DNA from: an uncultured Planctomycetaceae bacterium
Lineage (GTDB): Bacteria > Planctomycetota > Planctomycetia > Pirellulales > Thermoguttaceae
Assembly: GCA_946408825.1 (NCBI GenBank)
Contig: CAMJTU010000001.1
Coordinates: forward strand, 124,001-188,000
DNA length: 64,000 nt
Reading direction: 5' to 3'
Position 1 is the first letter of the stretch, and every line of letters begins with the position of its first letter. Shown here in pieces: positions 42,841 through 51,232 of the stretch. Made by a program: the position numbers and the translations under genes. The notes beneath the pieces are model-generated. The model made no database searches. It was not told where the DNA came from and saw only the letters and a list, made by a program, of their open reading frames with translations.

Positions 42841-44723
42841 CCGAGGAGCGACTTGCAGCCCCTCCGCCTGAAAGAACGTCGTCGCGCGTCTGGACGACGG
42901 TCTTAGCCGCGCTTTGCGTCGCGTCGACGACTCTGTTTTTCGCGGCGGCAAGCGCGGAACGCTTCCCGCTGACTTGGGACGAAGGGGACGCGTTTTCGCG
43001 CGCCGAACGCGTCGGCGCGTGGCTCGACGCGCTCGCGCTGGGGCCCGGCGCGCTGCGGTCGAACGCTCCCGAATCCGAGGCGGCTGCGACCGATTTACGC
43101 GAGGGACCGCGCCTTGCGATCGCGCAGGCGACGTCGCGGCGCGAACTTTTTACGCGTCAGTACGTTGCGATCGGCTTTCCGCATCTCATATATCGAGAAG
43201 GACATCCCGCGGGTTATTCGATTATGATCGCGGTCGGCGCGAGACTTGCACGGGCTTTTCGCGTCGACGCCATTTTTTCGGAAAAAGTCGCGTATCGATT
43301 CGGCGGGATCTGTCTTTTGACGCTGGCGACGACCGCCGTTTTTCTCAGGACGTCGCGCTCCTTTGGCGTCGGCGCGGGGCTCGCCGCGGTCGTGGGGACG
43401 ATCAGTTGTCCTCATGTTTTCGGACACGCGCTTATAGGGGGCGGCGATTCGCTCCTGATCTCAAGTTGGTTGCTGGCGTGGTCTTTGTTCCCGACGGCGG
43501 AACGTCGGACTCTTGGCGCGGTTCTTTGGGGCCTCGCGCTCGGGGCGTCCTTCAGCGCGAAATTCAGCGGCTTTCTGCTCGTCGCGCCCTTTGCCGTCGT
43601 TTTTGTGTTGCAGTCGCTCTTGGCGCGTCCGAAACGAATCGTCGATTTTCGCGTCGCTTTCCGACTTGCGCTCGGCGTCGCGATCGGTCTGGTCTTTTTC
43701 TGGCTTGTCAGTCCTCCCCTGTGGTTTGAACCTGTCCAGGGACTGGAAACTTTTCTGCGCCGCAACACCCATCGTGAATTTTTAGGGCTAAATATTCCGT
43801 CGTACTTCTTTGGCAAGTTCTACTCGCTCGACCGGCCTCTTCCATGGTGGAACGGTTTTTTCTGGGTCGTCGCGACGGTTCCCTTTTTCCTGACGGCGCT
43901 CGCGCCGGCGACGCTTGCCTTGACGGCGTTCGGTCGACGACGGGAAACGTCGGCGAATCAGGATGAATGCGCCGTAGCGCGTCTGCTCGTTTTCGCAGCG
44001 TTTGCGCTCGGAACGACGTTTCCGATCACGCGCGCGTTTCCCGGCGTTCCCGTTCACGACGGCGTTCGGTTGCTCGTCGCTTCGACGAGTTTCTGGGGGC
44101 TCCTCGGAGGACTTGGCGCGGCGTTGACGGCGCGACGGCTTTGGAACGAGTCGCTCGGGCGGCGGCGCGCGACGATCTTGCGATTCGCGACGACGATCGC
44201 GTTCCTTGCGCCCGGCGTCGCCGACTTAATCCTTATCGCGCCGCAGTATCTTTCTTTTTATAGCGCCGCCGTCGGGGGACTCGTCGGCGCGACGAGATTG
44301 GGGCATGAGCCGACTTTCTATTGGGACGCGTTTGACGACGACGTCGCCGCGCGTCTGCGCGAATTGACGAGGAAAGCGCAGGATGAAGGACGCCCTTCCG
44401 GCGTGTTGTTCGGCTCGTTCTCGTCGCCGACGCTTTACTATTACAAACTGTGGGGAACGTTCGCGACGCGGGAGGTCGCGACGATTTCCGAGCCGACGAC
44501 GTTCGCGCGACTCGGCGTGTTTGGCTTTTACGTGACGCAGCGCCGCCCGAGCGGGGTTTCGCCCTTTGACGCCGAGGTCGCGAAGCGCGCGCGTCCTGTT
44601 CTGATTAAGAGATTGCGCGATCCTCTTCCGAATCCGTTCTGTCGCAATAATGAGAGAATTGCCGTTCTTGAGGTTTACGACATACGCGTCGAGCCTTCCG
44701 ACGCGTCCCCGTCTTCAAAATGA
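42837..44723 (+). CDS. GT-C type membrane glycosyltransferase (PMT/ArnT-like)
   Basis: This integral membrane protein of 628 aa has about 10-12 helices. After the first helix the extracytoplasmic loop holds FPLTWDEGDAFSRAE, the Asp-Glu motif of GT39/PMT_2-like enzymes that use polyprenyl-phosphate sugars. YREGHPAGYSIMIAVGARL is the second typical loop. A C-terminal soluble part (about 505-628) contains PSGVLFGSFSSPTLYYYKLW. It would transfer a sugar to protein or lipid on the outer face of the membrane. It is translationally coupled to the HD hydrolase. The sugar and acceptor are unknown. Confidence 0.82.
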   Translation: MTEERLAAPPPERTSSRVWTTVLAALCVASTTLFFAAASAERFPLTWDEGDAFSRAERVGAWLDALALGPGALRSNAPESEAAATDLREGPRLAIAQATSRRELFTRQYVAIGFPHLIYREGHPAGYSIMIAVGARLARAFRVDAIFSEKVAYRFGGICLLTLATTAVFLRTSRSFGVGAGLAAVVGTISCPHVFGHALIGGGDSLLISSWLLAWSLFPTAERRTLGAVLWGLALGASFSAKFSGFLLVAPFAVVFVLQSLLARPKRIVDFRVAFRLALGVAIGLVFFWLVSPPLWFEPVQGLETFLRRNTHREFLGLNIPSYFFGKFYSLDRPLPWWNGFFWVVATVPFFLTALAPATLALTAFGRRRETSANQDECAVARLLVFAAFALGTTFPITRAFPGVPVHDGVRLLVASTSFWGLLGGLGAALTARRLWNESLGRRRATILRFATTIAFLAPGVADLILIAPQYLSFYSAAVGGLVGATRLGHEPTFYWDAFDDDVAARLRELTRKAQDEGRPSGVLFGSFSSPTLYYYKLWGTFATREVATISEPTTFARLGVFGFYVTQRRPSGVSPFDAEVAKRARPVLIKRLRDPLPNPFCRNNERIAVLEVYDIRVEPSDASPSSK

Positions 44724-44937
44724 CTTGAAATCCGAGTTCCCGTCGTTATAATTCGCTGACGTCCCGCCAAGCGGAGACGATATTTTCCCAACGATTCCCG
44801 CCTGGAGGCGCGACGGCGAATCGTTGCGTGAAGGAGGGAAGTCAACGTCGAGGTTTGCGGCGTCAACTCGATTCCTCGTCTTGAGCGGGACGTTCGCGGA
44901 AGAGTCTGAATCGGCGTTTTCGAAGAGGGGGAACAGG

Positions 44938-45252
44938 ATGGCGTCGAGTAAAGAGTATTTACGTTCCGTTTTGGACCGATTGTCGTCGGCGGGCGACGTT
45001 TCATACCGTGCGATGATGGGAGAATTCGTCGTTTATTTTCGCGGGAAAGTCGTCGGCGGAATTTATGACGACCGATTTCTCGTAAAGCTCACGGATTCTT
45101 CGAGACGATTAATGCCAAGCGCGCCCCTCGAACTTCCATACGAGGGTGCCAAAGAAATGCTTCGGGTCGACGACGAAATAAGCGGCGTTTTTTTGAAAGA
45201 GCTTCTGAACGCGACGTTCGACGAATTGACGACTCCGAAGAAAAAACAATAA
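44938..45252 (+). CDS. TfoX N-terminal domain protein
   Basis: This 104-aa protein begins at ATG 44938, with a GAGGGG purine tract upstream; the longer frame to 44824 reads through non-coding-like sequence. SYRAMMGEFVVYFRGKVVGGIYDDRFLVKLT matches the TfoX N-terminal domain, followed by YEGAKEMLRVDD. It lacks the C-terminal TfoX domain and is therefore a single-domain relative, common in bacteria that are not naturally competent. Its role is unknown. mtnA starts 53 bp downstream. Confidence 0.88.
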   Translation: MASSKEYLRSVLDRLSSAGDVSYRAMMGEFVVYFRGKVVGGIYDDRFLVKLTDSSRRLMPSAPLELPYEGAKEMLRVDDEISGVFLKELLNATFDELTTPKKKQ

Positions 45253-45305
45253 CAATAGACACTCCCTTTTTGCGAGGGACCGCCCCGCCCGTATGGAGTG
45301 ACCTC

Positions 45306-46472
45306 ATGCCTAGAATTCGTCCTGTTCTTTGGAAAAAGTCGGATTCCGTTCGCTCCTTCGACGCTTTTTGCGACGGGACGCTCGTTCTGCTCGATCAGAC
45401 GCTGCTGCCGACGGAGGTTCGATATATTGAATGTCGAACGATTGAATCCGTTTGGGAAGGGATCAAAATGCTGCGCGTTCGCGGCGCGCCCGCGATCGGG
45501 ATCGCCGCCGCCTTCGGCGTTTGCGTCGGACTTCAGACGGTCTTTCGCAACGCCGACGGAACGCGTCGCGAGCCGAGCGAGGACGAATTTTTCGCGCGGC
45601 TCGTCGAGGTCGTCGAGTATCTTGCGACGAGCCGTCCGACGGCGGTGAATTTGTTTTGGGCGCTCGATCGGATGCGCGCGAAGGGCGAAGCTTTACGGGG
45701 AACTGTTTCCGTCGAGGAGATTGCCGCGACGCTCTTGGACGAGGCGCTCGCGATTTACGACGAGGACGTCGTTCTATGTCGCAAAATGGGGCGTTACGGC
45801 GCGTCGCTCGTCAAAGACGGCGGGCGCTATTTGACGCACTGCAACGCGGGAGGAATCGCGACGGCGGAGTACGGGACCGCGCTTGCCGTCTTTTACTGGG
45901 CGAACGAGGAGCAGGGTAAAGAAATCCGCGTTTACGCCGACGAAACGCGTCCGCTCCTTCAGGGCGCGCGTCTTACCGCGTGGGAACTTCATGAAAACGG
46001 AATCGACGTCACGTTGATTTGCGACAATATGGCGGCGACCGTCATGCGTCAGGGCAAGATCGACGCGGTTTTTGTCGGCGCCGATCGCATCGCGGCGAAC
46101 GGCGATACGGCGAACAAGATCGGCACCTATTCCGTCGCGCTCGTCGCGAAAGCGCACGGCGTTCCATTTTACGTCGTCGCGCCGAGGTCGACCTTCGACC
46201 TGACCCTCGAAAACGGCGACGGTATTCCAATTGAAGAACGCGATCCGAACGAGATCGTTCGCGGTTTTGGCCGCCAGACCGCGCCCGACGGAATCGACGT
46301 CTATAACCCCGCGTTTGACGTGACTCCCGCCGAACTTATCGCCGGTATCGTGACGGAAAACGGCGTGATTTCCCCTGTTACCAGGGAACTTGTCGCTAAA
46401 GTCGTCGGTCAAAATAAAAGCGCGCCTGGCGTTCCCGGAGTTTTAGGCTCCGCGCCCGACGATCTTTCCTGA
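45306..46472 (+). CDS. mtnA: S-methyl-5-thioribose-1-phosphate isomerase
   Basis: This methionine salvage enzyme converts 5-methylthioribose 1-phosphate to the ribulose form. It is 388 aa from ATG 45306 (GGAGTG upstream), somewhat longer than typical because of a C-terminal extension rich in Gly and Pro. LLDQTLLPTEVRYIEC opens the fold, and MLRVRGAPAIGIAAAFG is the substrate-phosphate loop. Cys179 (LTHCNAGGIATAEYGTAL) and Asp260 (FVGADRIAANGDTANKIGTY) are the catalytic pair. No mtnK or other mtn gene is in the window. Confidence 0.95.
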   Translation: MPRIRPVLWKKSDSVRSFDAFCDGTLVLLDQTLLPTEVRYIECRTIESVWEGIKMLRVRGAPAIGIAAAFGVCVGLQTVFRNADGTRREPSEDEFFARLVEVVEYLATSRPTAVNLFWALDRMRAKGEALRGTVSVEEIAATLLDEALAIYDEDVVLCRKMGRYGASLVKDGGRYLTHCNAGGIATAEYGTALAVFYWANEEQGKEIRVYADETRPLLQGARLTAWELHENGIDVTLICDNMAATVMRQGKIDAVFVGADRIAANGDTANKIGTYSVALVAKAHGVPFYVVAPRSTFDLTLENGDGIPIEERDPNEIVRGFGRQTAPDGIDVYNPAFDVTPAELIAGIVTENGVISPVTRELVAKVVGQNKSAPGVPGVLGSAPDDLS

Positions 46473-46564
46473 CCGAGAACGCCTATAGCGTGCTTGTCCT
46501 TTCGACGCGCCACGTCGCGCGCGTCGTTTCATCAATTTTGCCTCTAACCGGATAGAACGCTTCA

Positions 46565-47476
46565 ATGACTAAATCCAGAGACTACAAGGAATATAACGAT
46601 CTTGGGGTCCGCTTTATCTATCCGACCAACTGGACGGTCCAGACGGAAACGTGGGATAAGGGAACCTATGGAATTTCGGTCGACAGTCCGGAGGGCAGCT
46701 TCTGGTCGATCGCGATTTTTCCGCTAGAAGTCGATCTCGACGAGGCCGCTAAAAGTATTCTTTCGGGGCTTCACGCGGAATACGACGAGATTGAAGAATC
46801 TGAAGTCGAACGCGTCGTCGCGGACTGCCTTCTCGACGGATACGAGGTCAATTTCTTCTATCTCGATCTATCGAGCACGGCGCAAGCTCTTAAATTCGAG
46901 GACGGCGAGCGCGGTTACGTCGTCTTCTGGCAGACCTGCGACCGTCTTAATATTTCCGGCGAAAGTCTTTCACGCGTCGACGTTTTTGACGTCATGACGC
47001 ATACGCTCGTCTGCAATCTTACCGGACAAGAGGTCGATTTCTGGGAAGGGGACGACGAGGAAGAGGACTTCCGATCGGAAAAAGAGGCGAAGGCGGAGGA
47101 AGAACGCGAGTTCTATCGACGGAAATACGAAAACGCGCGGCGTGAAATTCAAAACGATTATTGGCGAAACGGCGGGGTCATGACGGACTCTAACGCCGGT
47201 CTTGACGACTTCGTCGAAGCGCGCCGAGGGTCCGGCTCGAGACATGGACGCGACGAATATTCCGACGTCGCGCGGAGCGTCGCCCTCAGCGACGAACGTC
47301 TCGAGGATTTCCTGCGCGACGACGAGGACGACGACGACGAGTTTCGCGAAAATCTCGTCAACGACGGCTTCGAACGCGCCGGCGAGGAAGATTACGACGA
47401 GGACGATAGAGACGCCGACGAAGGATACGACGACGGTTACGATCGCGACGACGCGTTCGACGAAGACGACGAGTAA
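46565..47476 (+). CDS. Protein with Asp/Glu-rich C-terminal tail
   Basis: This 303-aa protein is of unknown function. Residues 1-165 look like a compact alpha/beta domain (DLGVRFIYPTNWTVQTET, GSFWSIAIFPLEVDL, GERGYVVFWQTCDR), loosely like DUF1795/PsbP-type folds. Residues 165-205 are charged and helical. The last 100 residues are strongly acidic with runs of Asp and Glu (DDEDDDDEF, EEDYDEDDRDADEGYDDGYDRDD). There is no signal peptide. It sits between mtnA and the sirtuin gene, whose ATG is 29 bp after its stop, so it may be co-transcribed with the sirtuin. An acidic tail may mimic nucleic acid or hold cations. Confidence 0.72.
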   Translation: MTKSRDYKEYNDLGVRFIYPTNWTVQTETWDKGTYGISVDSPEGSFWSIAIFPLEVDLDEAAKSILSGLHAEYDEIEESEVERVVADCLLDGYEVNFFYLDLSSTAQALKFEDGERGYVVFWQTCDRLNISGESLSRVDVFDVMTHTLVCNLTGQEVDFWEGDDEEEDFRSEKEAKAEEEREFYRRKYENARREIQNDYWRNGGVMTDSNAGLDDFVEARRGSGSRHGRDEYSDVARSVALSDERLEDFLRDDEDDDDEFRENLVNDGFERAGEEDYDEDDRDADEGYDDGYDRDDAFDEDDE

Positions 47477-47505
47477 CTTCCCCTTTGTCGCGACGGAGCG
47501 AAGCC

Positions 47506-48312
47506 ATGACGGAATCCATTGTTGACGACAGTTCGCCAAAAGACGAACGCGAACGAGGATTGGACGCGTTGGCGAAGTATTTTGCGGCGGCGCGGAAGAT
47601 CGTTTTTCTTACGGGCGCGGGCGTTTCGACGGAGAGCGGAATTCCCGATTTTCGTTCGACGACGGGGATTTATAGCGTTACGTCGGAAGAAATTTTCTCG
47701 ATCGAATTTTTCCACGAGAATCCTGAGCGGTTCTATTCCTTTTTCGCCGCTTTTTATCGAGGAATAACGGACGCCCGTCCGAACGCCGGACATTTGGCGA
47801 TCGCCGAATTGGAACGGCGCTGCGGCAAATCGGTCGAGGTCGTGACGCAGAATATCGACGGGCTTCACGGACTGGCCGGTTCGACGAAGGTTCATGAAAT
47901 TCACGGGACGCTTCGAAGCGCGACGTGCACGACCTGCGATCGTCGTTACGAAGAGTCTTTTTTTTCGAACGATATGCTCGCGGGACGCGTGCCGCGCTGC
48001 GAATGCGGGGGCGTTCTCAAACCGGACGTCGTTTTCTACGGCGAAGAGCTTCCCGCGGCGGCGTTTAACGCTTCGCGACGCGCAATGTGGGAGACGAAAC
48101 TTCTCGTCGTCGCGGGGACGTCGCTTCAGGTCTATCCTGCGGCGGGATTGCCGCGAGAATGCGACGCGGGCGCGCCTTTCGTCGTCGTAAATAAGACGGA
48201 GACGCCCCTCGATTATCAGGCGTCGCTCGTTTTTCGCGCCGCGATTGGCGACGTTTTACCCCAGGCTGTCGCGCGAGTTCCTTCCGGCGCAAGCGACGCC
48301 GCCGACGCGTGA
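47506..48312 (+). CDS. Sir2-family NAD-dependent protein deacylase
   Basis: This sirtuin of 268 aa removes acyl groups from protein lysines using NAD. The ATG at 47506 has CGGAG upstream. LTGAGVSTESGIPDFRS is the NAD loop, VVTQNIDGLH the nicotinamide pocket, and EIHGTL carries the catalytic His. Four zinc Cys are in CTTCDRRY and CECGG. KPDVVFYGEELP and VAGTSLQVYPAAGLP complete the Rossmann part. It is a class III-like bacterial form. The target proteins are unknown. An acidic-tailed gene precedes it by 29 bp. Confidence 0.95.
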   Translation: MTESIVDDSSPKDERERGLDALAKYFAAARKIVFLTGAGVSTESGIPDFRSTTGIYSVTSEEIFSIEFFHENPERFYSFFAAFYRGITDARPNAGHLAIAELERRCGKSVEVVTQNIDGLHGLAGSTKVHEIHGTLRSATCTTCDRRYEESFFSNDMLAGRVPRCECGGVLKPDVVFYGEELPAAAFNASRRAMWETKLLVVAGTSLQVYPAAGLPRECDAGAPFVVVNKTETPLDYQASLVFRAAIGDVLPQAVARVPSGASDAADA

Positions 48313-48532
48313 TAAAAACGTTTCGCGGTTTCTATCACGCGAGTTTTCAATAGTTTATCTAACGTTTTTCGACATATTTCTCCGCGAGACGCGTTTCTCT
48401 TACGCGGCGCTAAAAAAATTTTCAAACCGAGCTTGACGCGCTACGCTTGTTTTCCTACTGTAAACGCGTTGAAAGCAAATGAAGGAACGCCGCGAAGAAG
48501 CGCGGTTCCCGCTAACGACAAAGGGGTAAGAA

Positions 48533-48778
48533 ATGGACTTCAATTTTTTTGAATGGATTCGAGAAGGCGTGAAACGCTCGGTGCTGCTCGGCGTCTCAGA
48601 CGCGGTCGAGACGATGGGCGCGCCTCACGATCCGGAAACGTCTCGCGACAAGATCATGAACTTTTTGAGAGACGAAACGGCGGAAGCGGAATCGAAGCCA
48701 AAACGTCGCGTCTCCAGCGCGACGTCGTCCCCTCGAAAACTGGGACGTTCAATAAGCGAAATCCATCCGACGAGCTGA
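48533..48778 (+). CDS. Small conserved protein
   Basis: This 81-aa protein starts MDFNFFEWIREGVKRSVLLGVSDAVETMG, an amphipathic helical opening, followed by a Ser/Arg/Lys-rich tail. AAAGGGG lies 9 bases before the ATG. I recall similar short proteins in planctomycetes but no function. There is no signal peptide. It is a single gene, and the terminator at 49122 is far downstream. Confidence 0.6.
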   Translation: MDFNFFEWIREGVKRSVLLGVSDAVETMGAPHDPETSRDKIMNFLRDETAEAESKPKRRVSSATSSPRKLGRSISEIHPTS

Positions 48779-49116
48779 CAGGGAAGTCAGGGGCGCTAGT
48801 CGCCCGTGTCACGGATGACAAAGGTCGGATTCGCGCCGGGATTGTTATGGGTTCGGCGTCGGGCGACGTCGGAGGTTGGGGTTAACCTTCGAGGCGCCGC
48901 GCGGCGTCCGTCTGGGCGGTTTTGTCGCCGTAAGACGAGACCATAACGATCGCGGGATTCGGAAAAATCGAACCAAGGCGACGTCGAAGGGTACGAGCTT
49001 CGACGTCGCGATCAGGAAGAGCGGCGCGTCGCGCATGACGAGCCGAGAGACGGAATTTTGGGTTGTTTCCGGCGACTTCTTCTCGACGGTTAGGAACGAA
49101 TTCAGGGAATCCTCCG

Positions 49117-49156
49117 AAAAAAACGCCAGAACTGGAAACGGTTCTGGCGTTTTTAT
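49117..49156. terminator. Bidirectional intrinsic terminator
   Basis: AACGCCAGAAC (49122-49132) and GTTCTGGCGTT (49141-49151) pair perfectly. A T run follows on the plus strand (49150-49154) and an A run precedes (49117-49123), so it can act both ways. Confidence 0.8.
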
Positions 49157-49179
49157 TTTTCTCGCGTTCCATAAATAAA

Positions 49180-49215
49180 GACGCTCCCGTCGAATTTCAC
49201 GTCGACGGGAGCGTT
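49180..49215 (-). terminator. Probable terminator of the arabinan operon
   Basis: ACGCTCCCGTCGA (49181-49193) and TCGACGGGAGCGT (49202-49214) form a 13-bp stem about 35 bp after the GH51 stop. The minus-strand sequence past it (CTTTATTTATGG) is moderately T-rich. Confidence 0.65.
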
Positions 49216-49249
49216 CTGTCGTTTCGTCGTTTAACGATTCGTTAACGCG

Positions 49250-51157
49250 TCATTGCTCGATCGCGATTCGATAGAGCGTCACGCTTTGCGGCGCGACGGT
49301 CAAGCCGCCCGCGATTCCGTCGACGGTCGATTTGACGATATCGACGCGGCGACCCGCGTCTGGGTCGTTGTACGCGCGCTGATCAGAATCGGCGATTTCG
49401 AAACGTTCCGCCGTGTCGGCGAGTTTGAGACCGTTGAAGTTGACGTCAAACGTCGCTTGGTCGGCCGTCGGGTTGACGATCGCGAGCGTGAGCGTTTTGC
49501 CGTCTTCCGTCGTGGCGGCGGCGACGTCGTACGGGCGATCCGCTTCGACTTTGAGCGGGTTTACGCCGTACTGCTGACGGTAAAGCATGAGGACGAGTCC
49601 GGTCGTTTCAAATTCGGCGGACGTCTGCGACGTCTTAATCGCGCCGATGACGTTGACCGTTTGCGCGTAGTTTGCCATCGCGAAAATATCGCTGTTGCGA
49701 TAGTATTCGTGAAGACCTTCCGCGATTCCAAGCGCGTCGCGCAGGAAATATCGAGTTCCAAGTTCGCCGAAGACGTGGGGACCGTACCAATAGTTCCATT
49801 CGTCCATCGCGATTTTGATATCTTTTCCCTCGAGTTCGGGGAATTCCGCGCGATACTTTCGATGCGCGTTGGCGATACGTCGAATCGCGTTGGGGACCTG
49901 CTCCACATGCTGAACCAAGTCGGGACGCTCTTGAACGTAGAAATGTTCGCTGATCCAGTCCATGTGATCCGCGCACTGGCGCATGATGAGCTCGTCCCAA
50001 GCGCCGACCGCGCCGACCGCGATCAGCGTTAGCTTCGTATCGGGGTCGAACTTACGGAACGCGTCGACGAATTCGTTGTTCTTGAGCGCATACTTGTCCG
50101 TCGCCATGTGCCCGATCTGCCAGTTGCCGAACATTTCGTTGCCGATGCACCAATGCGTGACGCCGTAAGGTTCCTGACGTCCGTTCGCGGCGCGAATCTT
50201 GCCCTGCGGCGAGTCGGCGGCGCCGTTCGCGTATTCCAACTCTTCAAGCGCGGAATCGACCTGTCCCGCCCCCGTGTTCACAGCGACGAGCGGCTCCGTG
50301 TTGATTAACCGACAGAAGAGCATGAATTCGTCGAAGCCGAAGTCATTATGTTCGATCCCCTGCCACGCAGGGTTCTTGCGCGGCGGACGACGGTCGCGGT
50401 CTCCGACGCCGTCTTTCCAGTTATAGCCGCTGACGAAGTTTCCGCCCGGCCAGCGGTAGATCGGCGAGTTGAGCTGTTTCAGCAGTTCGAGCGTGTCGCG
50501 GCGCATGCCGTCAATGTTGTCCGCCGGCATGAGAGAGACGCAGCCGAGCCGCGTTTCGCCTTTGCCTTTGAAATTCACGGCGAGCGATCCGAACTCTTTG
50601 TCGGCGGAAAGGGCGTCCGCTTTGAAGGAGAACGCGTAGCGCGCGTAGCCGTCTTCGGCGGTTTGCGTCGGGGCGCCAAGCTCGATTTTGAGCGTCTTGC
50701 CGTCCTGCCCGTTTCCAAAGATCATATTCACGCAAATCTTCTGACCTTCCGCCGTTTTCGCCCAAAGATAGCCGACGTATTCGCGCCCTTTGACGAATTC
50801 AAGATTGCCCTGACGGACGCCGAAGACGTCGTCGTTTTCCGAAATCCATTTCGGAGACGCTTTGCCGACGAATTTTCCGTCGCGCTCATGCGTGAACGTC
50901 GCCTCGCCGACGAGTTCCCACGGCTCGAGCGCCGGCGCGTCGTAGAATTTTCGGTCCTGGAGCATCTCCGACCAGATTCCGCCGTAGATGCAGCGTCCTA
51001 AGTGTTCGATAAACTGACCGTAAATGAAGGGGGAAATCGGCTCGCCGACCTGCGCGGGGTCGACCGACGCCTTCGCTTTGACTTCCGCCGCGTTTCCGGA
51101 AACTACAGAAAACGCGAGGAACAGCGTCAGAGAAAGAACTAACAGCGCTTGTTTCAT
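49250..51157 (-). CDS. Secreted alpha-L-arabinofuranosidase, GH51
   Basis: This exported enzyme releases terminal alpha-L-arabinofuranose. It is 635 aa with a signal peptide to about residue 23 (VVSGNAAE). The GH51 opening ISPFIYGQFIEHLGRCIYGGIWSEM is present. The substrate cleft has YRWPGGNFVSGYNW. The acid/base Glu is in CIGNEMFG and the nucleophile Glu in AMDEWNYWYG. A C-terminal beta-sandwich ends VTLYRIAI. AAGGAAATTAAG precedes the ATG. It is the last gene of the GH43-GH127-GH51 set, 75 bp after GH127, with a terminator behind. Together they would dismantle arabinan or arabinosylated glycans. Confidence 0.94.
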   Translation of the reverse strand: MKQALLVLSLTLFLAFSVVSGNAAEVKAKASVDPAQVGEPISPFIYGQFIEHLGRCIYGGIWSEMLQDRKFYDAPALEPWELVGEATFTHERDGKFVGKASPKWISENDDVFGVRQGNLEFVKGREYVGYLWAKTAEGQKICVNMIFGNGQDGKTLKIELGAPTQTAEDGYARYAFSFKADALSADKEFGSLAVNFKGKGETRLGCVSLMPADNIDGMRRDTLELLKQLNSPIYRWPGGNFVSGYNWKDGVGDRDRRPPRKNPAWQGIEHNDFGFDEFMLFCRLINTEPLVAVNTGAGQVDSALEELEYANGAADSPQGKIRAANGRQEPYGVTHWCIGNEMFGNWQIGHMATDKYALKNNEFVDAFRKFDPDTKLTLIAVGAVGAWDELIMRQCADHMDWISEHFYVQERPDLVQHVEQVPNAIRRIANAHRKYRAEFPELEGKDIKIAMDEWNYWYGPHVFGELGTRYFLRDALGIAEGLHEYYRNSDIFAMANYAQTVNVIGAIKTSQTSAEFETTGLVLMLYRQQYGVNPLKVEADRPYDVAAATTEDGKTLTLAIVNPTADQATFDVNFNGLKLADTAERFEIADSDQRAYNDPDAGRRVDIVKSTVDGIAGGLTVAPQSVTLYRIAIEQ

Positions 51158-51232
51158 CTTAATTTCCTTTTCGATTAAATAACGAAAATGATTGTAATTT
51201 CTTCTGTTAGAATTGATTTTTACTAAAAAACG

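Larger units (their letters stand above)
48779..49249. other. 471-bp region with two terminators and possible gene remnant
   Basis: No intact gene is supported. Composition at about 48880-49040 is coding-like on the minus strand but split between two frames (first frame ending ...PFDVAL, second frame IFPNPAIVMVSSYGDKTAQTD), which would fit a frameshifted remnant. The right part holds two hairpins (49117-49156 and 49180-49215). Confidence 0.4.
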
